DNA from: Nitrospirales bacterium
GTDB lineage: Bacteria; Nitrospirota; Nitrospiria; Nitrospirales; UBA8639
Assembly: GCA_029261355.1 (NCBI GenBank)
Contig: JAJDBM010000010.1
Span: forward strand, 240,702 to 304,701
DNA length: 64,000 nucleotides
Direction: 5' to 3'
Under the pieces are notes generated by a model. It searched no databases. It had not been told where the DNA came from and saw only the letters and a program-made list of their open reading frames with translations. This document shows, piece after piece, positions 16,008 through 25,607 of this stretch. Each line of letters starts with the position of its first letter. Position 1 is the stretch's first letter. Position numbers and translations under genes: made by a program.

Positions 16008-18554
16008 ATGAGGGTCTACGAGTTAGCCAAAAAATTTGGGGTGGAAAGTCGAGTCCTTATCCCGGAATTAGTTCGTCTAGGGATTGACGTAGCTTCTCAT
16101 AGTAACACGTTGGATGATGAGAGTGTTCGACGGGCAACCGAAGCACTGCAAGGTAAGATGCTGTCAGATGATGGTGGTGATTTACCAAAGCAGGAACGAA
16201 AAACTACAGGGAAGGCTTCTGTCGGTTCCAACAGGAAAGATCGAGGCCACGCACCTTCTTTTGCAGTTGACGAGCCCAAAAAAGCAGAAAAAAAACATAT
16301 TCTCATTAAGCGAAAAAAAGTCGAAGAAGAGATGCCCGCTGAGTTACTGGTCAGTGAAATCTCAGATGAAGTAGCTGAGGCGCAATCTCCACTTGCCACG
16401 ATTTCCGATGAGCCACCTGTGGAGGAGGATTCTGAAGAAGTGGGTGTGGAAGATACTCGTACACCTCTTGTTGAGCCTTCCGTCATTTCTCCAGAGAATG
16501 TCGTCGCGGCAAGTGAGCAAATTGATGAGAATGTGTCTGTTCAGGGCATTGTTAAAAGTCCTGAAAAGGCAGAGGAGAAGGTTGTACCGAAGGCTGGCAT
16601 TACTGATTCAAAAGATGAGAAAGTTAAAAAACCTAAAAAGGTCGGACGTAAGCGTGACGACGATCTCTTTGCTGCGAAGTATGAAGATGCGGCTCGATGG
16701 CAGGATCTTCGTGCTCTACCGGCTTTGCGACGTGAAGAGCGATCGCGACCTAGTCAGTCAGCCTCAGTTGCTGAAGTCACAAAGCCCAGAAAGAAGGGTA
16801 TTAAAATTCATACAGGAATTTCGGTAAAAGAATATGCGGAGTTGTTAGGTCAACGGCCGGCTGAGGTCATTAGGAAGTTGATGGACATGGGTATTGCCCT
16901 AGCAATGAATCAACCTATGGACCTGGATGCTGCCGCGTTGATTGCTGAAGGTGCGGGAGTGAATATTGAGATTGCGGCAGAAAAACAGGGAGAAGACCTT
17001 CTTGAGGAAGTTCTCGAGGAAACGACTGAGAGGCAGTTAGTTTCGAGGGCCCCAGTTGTCACGATTATGGGGCATGTGGATCATGGGAAAACGTCACTGC
17101 TTGATGCCATTCGTGAAACACACGTAACAGATCGAGAGGCTGGAGGCATTACGCAGCACATTGGAGCCTATTCGGTAAAAGTCGGAGAGAAACGAGTCGC
17201 ATTTTTAGATACCCCTGGCCATGAGGCATTTACTGCGATGAGAGCAAGGGGAGCACAGGTCACGGACATTGTTGTCCTTGTGGTCTCTGCCGATGATGGG
17301 GTGATGCCACAAACGGTAGAAGCCATACATCATGCACAGGCTGCCAAGGTGCCAATTGTTGTCGCGGTCAATAAAATTGATAAGCCGGACGCGAATCCTG
17401 AAAAAGTGAAGCAGGGGCTAAGCGAGCATGGTCTGATCTCTGAGGCCTGGGGTGGAGATACCATTTTCGTTGAAGTTTCAGCCAAAGAAAAAATGGGATT
17501 GGACCAACTGTTGGAAATGATTCTTTTGCAAGCAGAAGTGCTTGAACTTAAGGCGGATATTGCCTGTACAGCAAGAGGGGTTGTGTTGGAGGCGCGCCTT
17601 GATCGTGGGCGCGGTCCGGTGGCAACAGTCCTTGTGCAGCATGGAGTACTAAAAACCTCTGCGATCTTTGTGATGGGCGCCGTGAGTGGCCGCGTTCGCG
17701 CCTTAAATTCAGACACTGGGGCAAAGCTTAAGGAGGCAGGACCATCAATTCCAGTTGAAGTCATCGGTTTGCTGGGCGTACCTGCAGCGGGGGATCAACT
17801 CGTTGTTGTAAAAGATGAACGAATGGCTCGAGATATTGCCGAAGGTCGTCAGCAAAAACAGCGAACAGCCGATCTTGCGACAACTGGTCCACGCCGCACT
17901 CTTGATGAGTTCTATGCGGAGGTGAAAGAGGGTGAGGTGAAGGAGCTCGCTGTACTTATTAAGTCAGACGTACAGGGATCGGCTGGGGCTATTTGTGATA
18001 TGGTTGAAAAATTTTCTTCAGACCTTGTGCGTTTTCGCGTCATTCATAGCGGCGTTGGTGGCATTAGCGAATCGGATGTGTTGTTAGCAGCCGCTTCGAA
18101 AGCCTTAGTCATAGGCTTTCATGTCAGACCTGAGCCAAAAGCCATGACGTTAGCTGAGCGGGAAGGTGTGGAAATTCGTTTGCATACCGTGATTTATAAC
18201 GTCATGACTGAGATTAAGTCAGCTGCTGAAGGCCTGTTGGCCCCGACATTAAAAGAGCGAATTCTTGGTCGAGCAGAGGTGCGGCAATTGTTTACCGTTC
18301 CTAAAATGGGAACGATAGCTGGATGTTATGTCCTTGACGGAATGATTGCGCGGGCAAGTGCCGGGATTAGAGTCTTGCGGGACCATGTGCAGATTTTTGA
18401 AGGGAAGTTGGGGTCATTGCGGCGCTTTAAAGACGATGCGCGCGAGGTTCAGCAAGGGTATGAATGCGGAATTGGAGTAGAAAATTTTAATGATTTGAAG
18501 GATGGGGATATTCTTGAAGCTTATGTCTACGACGAGGAAGCGGTTAAGCTTTAG
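16008..18554 (+). CDS. infB: Translation initiation factor IF-2
   Basis: GTPase that brings fMet-tRNA to the 30S subunit. The 848 residues start with an IF2-N domain ([15 protein letters not shown]), followed by a long charged Lys/Glu/Pro linker (about 50-265), a second IF2-N-like domain ([16 protein letters not shown]) and the G domain from about 348: G1 GHVDHGKT, G2 [10 protein letters not shown]3 DTPGHEAF, G4 NKID, G5 SAK. The C-terminal domains II-IV are complete and end with [12 protein letters not shown]. It lies 20 bp after nusA in the same operon. Confidence 0.98.
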   Translation: MRVYELAKKFGVESRVLIPELVRLGIDVASHSNTLDDESVRRATEALQGKMLSDDGGDLPKQERKTTGKASVGSNRKDRGHAPSFAVDEPKKAEKKHILIKRKKVEEEMPAELLVSEISDEVAEAQSPLATISDEPPVEEDSEEVGVEDTRTPLVEPSVISPENVVAASEQIDENVSVQGIVKSPEKAEEKVVPKAGITDSKDEKVKKPKKVGRKRDDDLFAAKYEDAARWQDLRALPALRREERSRPSQSASVAEVTKPRKKGIKIHTGISVKEYAELLGQRPAEVIRKLMDMGIALAMNQPMDLDAAALIAEGAGVNIEIAAEKQGEDLLEEVLEETTERQLVSRAPVVTIMGHVDHGKTSLLDAIRETHVTDREAGGITQHIGAYSVKVGEKRVAFLDTPGHEAFTAMRARGAQVTDIVVLVVSADDGVMPQTVEAIHHAQAAKVPIVVAVNKIDKPDANPEKVKQGLSEHGLISEAWGGDTIFVEVSAKEKMGLDQLLEMILLQAEVLELKADIACTARGVVLEARLDRGRGPVATVLVQHGVLKTSAIFVMGAVSGRVRALNSDTGAKLKEAGPSIPVEVIGLLGVPAAGDQLVVVKDERMARDIAEGRQQKQRTADLATTGPRRTLDEFYAEVKEGEVKELAVLIKSDVQGSAGAICDMVEKFSSDLVRFRVIHSGVGGISESDVLLAAASKALVIGFHVRPEPKAMTLAEREGVEIRLHTVIYNVMTEIKSAAEGLLAPTLKERILGRAEVRQLFTVPKMGTIAGCYVLDGMIARASAGIRVLRDHVQIFEGKLGSLRRFKDDAREVQQGYECGIGVENFNDLKDGDILEAYVYDEEAVKL

Positions 18555-18592
18555 GTCTTCCTGCGTTTCTTGCCATCGATATGTGATGATGA

Positions 18593-18874
18593 ATGGTAAT
18601 TGGGCTATGCACGATTGAGTTGCATTTTCCTGAGAGCCATTCCTTAAAGGCAAAGCATCAAGTTCTTTCTAGCTTAATCACCCGTCTTCGTGGAAAATAC
18701 AATGTTTCGGTGGTTGAAGTTGATGTGCAAGACCTGAGGTAAAAGGCATTTTTAGGTATAGTTTGTGTTTCAAATAAAACGAAACGAGTGAATCAGCTAC
18801 TAGAGCAGGTCCTGAATACGATTCAAGCAAATCCTTCACTGGAAATGCTTCGATCTCATCGTGAATTATTATAA
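18593..18874 (+). pseudogene. DUF503 (YlxP-like) gene with one in-frame stop
   Basis: From ATG 18593 the frame reads MVIGLCTIELHFPESHSLK, a clear DUF503 start, through RLRGKYNVSVVEVD to codon 49, then TAA (18740-18742). The same frame goes on without shift: KAFLGIVCVSNKTKRVNQLL, a typical second half, to TAA at 18872-18874. The intact protein would have 93 residues, as the family does. Position between infB and rbfA is the classic place of this gene (as for ylxP in Bacillus). Family members usually have Trp-Gln at the broken site, where this copy reads AGG TAA, so two adjacent codons changed. Either it is a fresh pseudogene or a sequencing error. Confidence 0.8.
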
Positions 18875-18894
18875 GAGGGTTCTTTCGAACACGA

Positions 18895-19275
18895 ATGGTT
18901 ATGTCCAAGCCAACCTATAAACGAGCGGAACGCGTTGCCGACCAAATTCGCATGGAAGTGGCTGATATTCTGGCTCGAAAAATTAAAGATCCACGAGTTG
19001 GTTTTATCACCGTCACAGACGTTGATCTCAGTCCGGATTTGAGAGTTGCGCGGGTCTACGTCTCATCGCTTCATGAAGGTGGGCCAAAAGATTTAGCCCT
19101 AGAGGGACTGATCAATGCCGTTGGGTTTGTTCGGGGTGAATTAGGGCGACGTCTTGAGCTACGCTATACGCCGGAGTTAATTTTTTGTCAAGATGGAAGT
19201 CGACAGCAGGGCACTCGTATCGATCAGTTGCTTGACTCACTTCACCGAGATGCGCCCAATCAGCTTCCCCTCTGA
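18895..19275 (+). CDS. rbfA: Ribosome-binding factor A
   Basis: KH-like 30S maturation factor of 126 residues. Conserved blocks are KRAERVADQIRMEVADIL, KDPRVGFITVTDVDLSPD, ARVYVS and the C-terminal LGRRLELRYTPEL. ATG 18895 and ATG 18901 are both possible; GAGGG lies 15 bp before the first. It is followed 16 bp later by truB, the usual pairing. Confidence 0.96.
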   Translation: MVMSKPTYKRAERVADQIRMEVADILARKIKDPRVGFITVTDVDLSPDLRVARVYVSSLHEGGPKDLALEGLINAVGFVRGELGRRLELRYTPELIFCQDGSRQQGTRIDQLLDSLHRDAPNQLPL

Positions 19276-19291
19276 TCGATCGTAACGGTAT

Positions 19292-20293
19292 ATGGAATCT
19301 CTTCTTACTGACCACACATCTCAACCGAAATCAGAGAAGGTGTCAACCTCTCTTCATGGCATTCTGAATATTAATAAGCCTGCTGGGTGGACATCTCATG
19401 ATGTTGTCTTACATCTTCGGCGGGTGCTAGGTATCCGAAAGGTTGGGCATGCTGGAACCCTTGACCCTGCTGCGACAGGAGTCTTGCCCGTTTTGCTCGG
19501 GAAAGCGACAAAAATTGCGGACCATTTGTTAAAGTGGGAAAAAGAATATGCCGCAGTCTTACGACTTGGCCAGTCAACTGACACGCAGGATGCAACAGGT
19601 ACAATTATTCAGGAAACATCGACAGAAAGTGTGACCGAAGAGCAGATTCACTCAGCCTTAAATGAATTTCGTGGGGATATCCAGCAGGTTCCTCCAATGT
19701 ATTCAGCCGTGAAAATAAAGGGACAACCCCTCTATAAGGCTGCTAGACGTGGAGAAACGATCGAGCGAAGTCCGAGACCTGTCACGATTTACCGATTAGA
19801 GGCAGGAGCTATTCGAGGTAGAGATGTTGAACTACGGGTCGTCTGTTCCAAGGGAACATATATTCGAACTCTTTGTGTTGATATTGGGGATCGTTTGCAG
19901 GTTGGAGGTCATTTATTATCGCTTGAAAGAAGTGCTGTTGGATCATTTCATGTTCAAGATGCGTACGAGCTCGAGGATGTAAAGAATGCACAGTGTTTGT
20001 CTGGTAATAGGCGGTCATTTTTAACACTTGATGAGGCCCTTGAGCAGTTTCCTTCTGTAACAGTGAAGCCTGACTATGTAGCCAGAGTGATGAATGGGGC
20101 GCCGATTCCATGGAATGCCATTAATGTTTCCCTGAGTGATGATCTCTTAGCAGGGAATTCCGCTCATTCACGAGTAAGGGTCAAAGACCCACATGGGCAT
20201 TTGTTGGCGCTTGGAAAGCCTCATGCTCTTGCAAACATAACCACTGCAGGTGAAATAGCAGTAAACATTGAAAACGTGTTAATAGACAAATAA
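19292..20293 (+). CDS. truB: tRNA pseudouridine-55 synthase
   Basis: Makes pseudouridine 55 in the T arm of tRNAs. 333 residues. The N-terminal catalytic core starts at [13 protein letters not shown] (about 28) and has motif [19 protein letters not shown] with the catalytic Asp. [18 protein letters not shown] and [15 protein letters not shown] are the other signature stretches. The C-terminal 80 residues (about 245-330) have the PUA-like form found in longer TruB proteins. About 25 residues precede the core, so a later start cannot be ruled out. Confidence 0.96.
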   Translation: MESLLTDHTSQPKSEKVSTSLHGILNINKPAGWTSHDVVLHLRRVLGIRKVGHAGTLDPAATGVLPVLLGKATKIADHLLKWEKEYAAVLRLGQSTDTQDATGTIIQETSTESVTEEQIHSALNEFRGDIQQVPPMYSAVKIKGQPLYKAARRGETIERSPRPVTIYRLEAGAIRGRDVELRVVCSKGTYIRTLCVDIGDRLQVGGHLLSLERSAVGSFHVQDAYELEDVKNAQCLSGNRRSFLTLDEALEQFPSVTVKPDYVARVMNGAPIPWNAINVSLSDDLLAGNSAHSRVRVKDPHGHLLALGKPHALANITTAGEIAVNIENVLIDK

Positions 20294-20324
20294 TTTCATC
20301 AATGAAGATAAGGGAGGAAGCGGT

Positions 20325-20594
20325 ATGGCATTTACAAAAGAAGCAAAGGTAGAGGTTGTTCAGCAACACCGACGCCATGAGAAGGATACTGGTTCGTCAG
20401 AGGTTCAAATTGCGGTATTGACCTCACGCATCACAGATTTGACTGAACATTTTAAGCAACACAAAAAAGACCATCATTCTCGTCGAGGACTGTTGAAAAT
20501 GGTGAGTCGCCGCCGACGCTTGTTAGATTACTTGCGTCGAGTAGATCATCCGAAGTATCAAACCGTTCTTGTCTCGCATGGCTTGCGGAAATAA
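20325..20594 (+). CDS. rpsO: 30S ribosomal protein S15
   Basis: 89 residues, the standard length, with [35 protein letters not shown] and [12 protein letters not shown]. It binds the 16S rRNA central domain. A GGAGG site (in agggaggaagcgg) precedes the ATG. Next to pnp as in most bacteria. Confidence 0.98.
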   Translation: MAFTKEAKVEVVQQHRRHEKDTGSSEVQIAVLTSRITDLTEHFKQHKKDHHSRRGLLKMVSRRRRLLDYLRRVDHPKYQTVLVSHGLRK

Positions 20595-20699
20595 CTCACA
20601 AGGTCTGTTGGGGGTATGCTTGTCGGTTTGGGTTCGTTTGAATACAACATTTTTAGGCCGGATTGGCCAAAGCTAAATCAGCTCGAGAGGAGAGCGTAA

Positions 20700-22811
20700 A
20701 TGATACATGCCGTGGAGATAGAGGTTGGTGGGCAGACACTTCGCTTAGAGACAGGCAAGATGGCTAAGCAGTCTGATGGGTCGATATTGGCCTCTTATGC
20801 GGATACCGTGGTTCTCGCTACGGCCGTCTCATCCAAAACGCTCAAGCCTAACTCAGACTTTCTTCCATTAACCGTCAATTATATTGAGAAGACCTACGCG
20901 GCAGGAAAAATTCCAGGTGGGTATTTTCGTCGTGAAGGCGCTCCAAGCGAAAAAGAAGTGTTAACGAGTCGTTTGATTGACCGTCCAATTCGTCCTCTGT
21001 TCCCAGAAGGCTATCACTACGAGACTCAAATTATTGCGGCCGTACTGTCTGTCGATCAGACTCTTTCATCGGATGTTGTTGGCATGACCGCTTCTTCTGC
21101 TGCATTAGCTATATCTGATATTCCTGTCGGTGGTCCATTGGCCGGTGTGAAAATTGGTCGGGTGGATGGACAGTTTGTGGTGAATCCAGACATGAAAACC
21201 ATGGAGCTGAGTGATCTCAATCTTGTTGTTGCAGGAACGGCAGACGCTGTGATGATGGTTGAAGCTGGTGCTGATGGACTTTCGGAGTCTACCATGCTCG
21301 AGGCGATTGAGTTAGCACATGCAGAAATTAAAAAAATTGTCGCCAAAATTGTCGAATTACAAAAACTGGTTGGCAAGGAAAAGCGTCATTTTGAAATTGA
21401 ACCAGTAGATGCAGAGTTGGAGTCTCAGGTGCGTGCGATCGTGAGTGAACCCATTCGTAAAGCGATTTTTATTCCGAATAAAGCGGAACGACAAGATCAG
21501 CTCAATCAGGTCATGCAGGATGCCGTAGACAAACTTGCGGAAGACGATGAGGATCGGAAGCATCAGGTCAAGGCCATTTACCATGATCTAGAATATTCAG
21601 AAGTACGAAATATGATTTTAGACGGGAAAATCAGGGCTGATGGACGGGGGCCAAAAGATATTCGACCCATTACTTGTGAAGTGGGCCTGCTTCCGCGAAC
21701 CCATGGTTCTTCTCTTTTTACCAGAGGGGAAACGCAAAGCTTAGCCGTTGTGACATTGGGAACGAAAGATGATGAGCAAAGAATTGATGCTCTTGAAGGG
21801 GAATTTTTTCGAAGATTCCTGCTGCATTATAATTTTCCTCCATTTTGTGTTGGAGAGGCGAGACCTCTTCGTTCTCCAGGACGACGAGAAGTTGGTCATG
21901 GCAAGCTGGCAGAACGTGCGTTGACATCAATCCTTCCTTCGCAAGAAGAGTTCCCCTATACCATTCGGATTGTGTCCGATATTTTGGAGTCAAATGGATC
22001 GTCTTCTATGGCAACCGTTTGCGGCGGGACGCTTGCGTTAATGGATGCTGGGGTTCCCATTAAAGATTCCGTGGCGGGGATCGCCATGGGGTTGATTCTT
22101 GAGAAGGGTCGCTCTGTCGTTCTTTCAGATATTTTAGGGCTTGAAGACCATTTGGGTGACATGGACTTTAAAGTCACAGGGACTAAGCAAGGGGTGACCG
22201 CGCTACAAATGGATATCAAGATATCTGGGATTACACCAGAATTGATGAGGGAAGCCATGGAGCAGGCCCGAGAGGGTCGGTTACATATTCTTGGGAAAAT
22301 GGATGAAGCTCTCACGACACCTCGTGAAACACTTGCTCCGTATGCTCCGCGAATCTTTAATTTGCAGGTAAAGCAAGATAGAATTAGAGATGTCATCGGC
22401 CCAGGTGGTAAAACGATTCGAGGTATTATTTCTGAATGTGGTGTTAAAGTGAATGTCGATGACTCTGGTCTTGTTACGATTGCTGCCGTAGACGGTGAAT
22501 CTGCAGAAAAAGCTAAGGAAATGATCAACCGTTTGGTCGAAGAGGTTGAACCTGGAAAGATTTACCTTGGAACCGTCAGGAAAATTGTTGACTTTGGAGC
22601 ATTTGTTGAAATTCTTCCCAATGTAGATGGATTAGTGCATATCTCGCAATTGGCAGCTCATCGAGTACAGGCTGTGTCAGATGAAATTTCTGAAGGCGAA
22701 CAAATCTTAGTGAAGGTTTTGGAAGTTGATCGGCAGGGAAAGATACGTTTAAGCCGAAAAGATGCCATGGGCGAAGGTGCCCCTACCGAAGCAACGCCAG
22801 ACGCTGGATAA
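20700..22811 (+). CDS. pnp: Polyribonucleotide nucleotidyltransferase (PNPase)
   Basis: 3'-5' phosphorolytic exoribonuclease and degradosome component. 703 residues: first RNase PH domain (about 1-140, with YIEKTYAAGKIPGGYFRREG), the alpha-helical domain, second RNase PH domain (about 310-540, GRGPKDIRPITCEV, LFTRGETQSL, FLLHYNFPPFCVGE), KH domain (about 553-610, IRDVIGPGGKTIRGII) and S1 domain (about 620-690, GKIYLGTVRKIVDFGAFVEI). GAGAGGAGAG precedes the ATG. A small GGCC/GGCC hairpin in the 105-bp gap after rpsO may be an RNase target. Confidence 0.98.
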   Translation: MIHAVEIEVGGQTLRLETGKMAKQSDGSILASYADTVVLATAVSSKTLKPNSDFLPLTVNYIEKTYAAGKIPGGYFRREGAPSEKEVLTSRLIDRPIRPLFPEGYHYETQIIAAVLSVDQTLSSDVVGMTASSAALAISDIPVGGPLAGVKIGRVDGQFVVNPDMKTMELSDLNLVVAGTADAVMMVEAGADGLSESTMLEAIELAHAEIKKIVAKIVELQKLVGKEKRHFEIEPVDAELESQVRAIVSEPIRKAIFIPNKAERQDQLNQVMQDAVDKLAEDDEDRKHQVKAIYHDLEYSEVRNMILDGKIRADGRGPKDIRPITCEVGLLPRTHGSSLFTRGETQSLAVVTLGTKDDEQRIDALEGEFFRRFLLHYNFPPFCVGEARPLRSPGRREVGHGKLAERALTSILPSQEEFPYTIRIVSDILESNGSSSMATVCGGTLALMDAGVPIKDSVAGIAMGLILEKGRSVVLSDILGLEDHLGDMDFKVTGTKQGVTALQMDIKISGITPELMREAMEQAREGRLHILGKMDEALTTPRETLAPYAPRIFNLQVKQDRIRDVIGPGGKTIRGIISECGVKVNVDDSGLVTIAAVDGESAEKAKEMINRLVEEVEPGKIYLGTVRKIVDFGAFVEILPNVDGLVHISQLAAHRVQAVSDEISEGEQILVKVLEVDRQGKIRLSRKDAMGEGAPTEATPDAG

Positions 22812-22829
22812 AGGCAAAAGAGAACAGAC

Positions 22830-24092
22830 GTGTATAAAAAAATTGTGTTGAATAACGGCGTTCGAGTGGTGCTTGAGCGAATGTCTTCCTTGAAGTCAAT
22901 TGCTATTGGCATATGGACCAATGTGGGGAGTCGGGATGAGTCAATTCATGAGTCCGGCTATTCTCACTTTATTGAACATATGATGTTTAAGGGGACCAAG
23001 CGCAGGTCGGCTGGACAAATTTCAAATGAAATTGATGCGTTAGGTGGAGAAATGAATGCGTTTACCACGCATGAAGCCACAGCCTTTTATGTAAAGGTGT
23101 TGGATCAACATGTTGGTCATGCTCTTGACCTTTTGGCTGACCTTTTTCATCAGTCTCGGTTTAGCTCAGCTGAGATTGAAAAAGAAAAACAGGTTATTTT
23201 AGAAGAGATTCGAATGGTGAAAGATGATCCTGAAGACCTAGTGCATGAGCTTCATGGAAAAGATGTCTTGGGCCTTCACCCCTTGGGAAGGCCAATATTG
23301 GGCGAACCTGAGGTCATGACACGATTGCGAAGGCGTGACCTACTTCGATACTTACAAAATCAATATCATCCTGAAAAAACAGTCGTGTCTATAGCGGGCA
23401 ATTTTAAGCTAGAAACATTACTTCCTCAATTGAATACCTATTTTGGAGGCTGGTCAAGAGAGCAGTCTTCTGAGTCACCAGAGGCAACTCCCTGGTTAAG
23501 TAATGCGTCGTCTTGCGCCCGCGTATACCGAAAAAGGCTTGAGCAAGTTCACTTATGCATGGGGTTGAAGGGATTACCTATTGGACATCCAGATCGGTAT
23601 ACAGCCAATGTCCTGAATACTATTCTTGGCGGTGGGGTGAGTTCTCGTTTATTTCAACAATTACGAGAGAAACGTGGGTTGGCCTATACCATTTATTCGC
23701 ATCTCTCGGGGTTTTCTGATGGGGGCTTGCTGACTATTTATGCGGCAACTCGATCAGAGGAGGTCGAAACCGTTGTTCAACAGGTCTGTAAAGAAATCAA
23801 GAAGCTTTGTCGCCGCGGGGTCACAGAGGTTGAACTTCAACGGACAAAAACCCAACTAAAAGGAAATCTCATGCTTGGCCTAGAGGGAACATATGGCCGT
23901 ATGAATAAACTCGCAAAAAATGAAATGTATCAGGGGCGTTATGTCTCTTTGCAAGAAATGATACGCGGAATTGAACGAATTTCAGTAGATGATATAAACC
24001 AATTAAGCCGACAACTCCTTGATATTAATGGACTTGTTGTGACAGCCTTAGGCCCGGTAGCAAAAGGCGTGACCTTAACTGAAATCCATTAA
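22830..24092 (+). CDS. M16 family zinc peptidase (processing-peptidase type)
   Basis: 420 residues. The inverted zinc motif HFIEH lies at residues 46-50, with the distal Glu in the helix IEKEKQVILEEIRMVKDD. The C-terminal half holds the second M16 domain with GGGVSSRLFQQLREKRGLAY, the conserved substrate-binding block. Such proteins sit right after pnp in many bacteria (for example mlpA/ymxG) and are cytoplasmic or peripheral. The start is GTG at 22830, 18 bp after pnp. Last gene of the rimP-to-M16 operon; no terminator was found before the next promoter at 24121. Confidence 0.93.
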   Translation: MYKKIVLNNGVRVVLERMSSLKSIAIGIWTNVGSRDESIHESGYSHFIEHMMFKGTKRRSAGQISNEIDALGGEMNAFTTHEATAFYVKVLDQHVGHALDLLADLFHQSRFSSAEIEKEKQVILEEIRMVKDDPEDLVHELHGKDVLGLHPLGRPILGEPEVMTRLRRRDLLRYLQNQYHPEKTVVSIAGNFKLETLLPQLNTYFGGWSREQSSESPEATPWLSNASSCARVYRKRLEQVHLCMGLKGLPIGHPDRYTANVLNTILGGGVSSRLFQQLREKRGLAYTIYSHLSGFSDGGLLTIYAATRSEEVETVVQQVCKEIKKLCRRGVTEVELQRTKTQLKGNLMLGLEGTYGRMNKLAKNEMYQGRYVSLQEMIRGIERISVDDINQLSRQLLDINGLVVTALGPVAKGVTLTEIH

Positions 24093-24120
24093 CTTTATGA
24101 TATTATAAGTAAATAATATC

Positions 24121-24149
24121 TTGACAACCTCATCTTGGATAAGTAGCAT
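24121..24149 (+). promoter_or_regulatory. Promoter for the two secreted-protein genes
   Basis: TTGACA (24121-24126), exact 17-bp spacer, TAGCAT (24144-24149). The leader to ATG 24289 would be about 130 nt. Confidence 0.6.
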
Positions 24150-24288
24150 GGGCCCTCTGGAAAATGAGCCAAATATATTAAAGAAAGTTTAAGAGAACGT
24201 TGATATTGTTTTTGAAATCGAGTGTATTGCAAGTTTGTTGGTATTCTTTTAATTTAAGTCATTCTAACAACAGTGAAGGAGGGAGGAG

Positions 24289-24840
24289 ATGAACAAGTCA
24301 TCTTTTCGTGTTGGAGTCGTAGCGCTAGTTGCTTTCGGTCTTCTGACATTTGGCATGACCGGTATTTCCCTTGCTCAAAAAGGTCCAGCCGCTGGAAATC
24401 CTAAAGCTAAGGGCGATCCAAAGGACGTAACATCGCAAGGAAAGATTTCTTTCAAAGCCGTGAAAGCGACGAGTTTGAAAGGAAGATTGTATTCGCATTG
24501 GGCAGACAATCCTGACGGTGAAGTCGTGTTTGGTATTCAATACTGGAATACCAGTGAACCAGCCGAAACTGGAAGCTTCCCTGGACGTGCTTCTGATGAT
24601 CGGAACCAAAATGTTCCTGATCCAATCGTGGTTTGCTGTAGTTGGGGTTTTCAAGGTGGGGAAGATAACAACAAATCCTTTGCTGGATGGTACAATCCTC
24701 AGACCACCGTTCGTTTAAAAGTGAAAGACAAGGCTTTGATGGATCAATTAATCAAGGCTTCTCAGGACTATGTCGCCATGGAAGTACAGCTCACTGGTGG
24801 AAATACCATTACAGCTTTTAAAGTCATGGAAGAAGAGTAG
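24289..24840 (+). CDS. Secreted protein of unknown function
   Basis: 183 residues. Signal peptide with core VGVVALVAFGLLTFGMTGI and a likely cut after SLAQ. A Lys/Gly/Pro-rich linker is followed by a globular part with an adjacent CC pair (IVVCCSWGFQGG) and many Trp and Asn. The end reads TTVRLKVKDKALMDQLIKAS, then YVAMEVQLTGGNTITAFKV. A strong GGAGGGAGGA precedes the ATG, which suggests high expression. I do not recognise the family. The next gene shares a similar C-terminal layout (LKV.A.DK.M.QL..., then MVEI/MEV..., then .V..VKA), so the two may be related and act as a pair in the periplasm. Confidence 0.72.
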   Translation: MNKSSFRVGVVALVAFGLLTFGMTGISLAQKGPAAGNPKAKGDPKDVTSQGKISFKAVKATSLKGRLYSHWADNPDGEVVFGIQYWNTSEPAETGSFPGRASDDRNQNVPDPIVVCCSWGFQGGEDNNKSFAGWYNPQTTVRLKVKDKALMDQLIKASQDYVAMEVQLTGGNTITAFKVMEEE

Positions 24841-24924
24841 ATTAGACATTATCTACGAACTAAGTATTTTTAAAGAAATTGAAAACAATTAATTTATGAA
24901 ATTCTTAAGAGGAGGGAAGGCATT

Positions 24925-25548
24925 ATGAAAGGTCGAAAGACACGCTGGGCGGTTCTAGCTGCCATGGCCTTGGTTGGTGGTATGGCCTCCAATGCCCTTG
25001 GTATTGAAGCATTTCAAGAGCGTTTTGAATGGGGAGACCTAAGCAAGCCAACCACTTTACATGCACGAGTCGCTGTTGTAGATCCTTATGACAACGCAGC
25101 ATGGGTTAATGTTGCAGTGTTTGGTGGAAATGCCGAAAGTGGGTACTATTGGCAGAAGTATTTCCCTGGAAAAAACCTGAAGGTATATGCCGCTAATGAC
25201 AAAGTGATGGGTCAATTAAAGGCGCTTGGAAAAGACTCTATCAGTCAAACGATAATGACTGGAACCAAGCCGTCTAAGTATACAATGGTTGAAATAGTTG
25301 TGCAGGAAACAGAGCAAAATCATCGTGTTGTCACTTCAGTGAAGGCTATTGATGATGTTGCAGGCACTCCTGCCAGTCCTCGGAGCATTCATAGTCTTCG
25401 GGAAACTTCTCAAGTTAAGGCCATTGCGGGTGGAAGCTGGCCGCAAAATCGTAAAATGCTCTATGATGTGCTTGTTCCAGATGGATCAGCAATTGGTGGA
25501 GTGATTCCAAATTCTGACCAAGGTGTCGGAATATGGGAACTCAAGTAA
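24925..25548 (+). CDS. Secreted protein of unknown function, probable partner of the preceding gene
   Basis: 207 residues. Signal peptide (RKTRWAVLAAMALVGGMASNALG, likely cut before IEAFQ). It is rich in Trp/Tyr (AAWVNVAVFGGNAESGYYW) and has no Cys in the mature part. LKVYAANDKVMGQLKALG followed by YTMVEIVVQE and VVTSVKAID mirrors the end of the upstream protein, and about 60 extra residues follow. Ribosome site GAGGAGGGAAGG lies 7 bp before the ATG. It is 84 bp downstream of its neighbour with no terminator between, and a strong terminator at 25575 ends the unit. Family and function not recognised. Confidence 0.72.
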   Translation: MKGRKTRWAVLAAMALVGGMASNALGIEAFQERFEWGDLSKPTTLHARVAVVDPYDNAAWVNVAVFGGNAESGYYWQKYFPGKNLKVYAANDKVMGQLKALGKDSISQTIMTGTKPSKYTMVEIVVQETEQNHRVVTSVKAIDDVAGTPASPRSIHSLRETSQVKAIAGGSWPQNRKMLYDVLVPDGSAIGGVIPNSDQGVGIWELK

Positions 25549-25574
25549 GCCAGTAAAATACAATAAGTTATAAG

Positions 25575-25607
25575 AAAGGGGTAGTCTTACTAGGCTACCC
25601 CTTTTTT
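25575..25607. terminator. Terminator between convergent genes
   Basis: Stem AAAGGGGTAG (25575-25584) with CTACCCCTTT (25595-25604), then T-rich sequence; six T follow the last C. On the minus strand it is preceded by A and followed by TTTCTT, so it probably serves both the secreted-protein unit and mutS, whose stop codon it overlaps. Confidence 0.88.

Noticed and set aside
18740..18742. Programmed read-through (selenocysteine or pyrrolysine) in the DUF503 gene
   Set aside because: The codon is UAA, not UGA or UAG, and no recoding structure is evident downstream.
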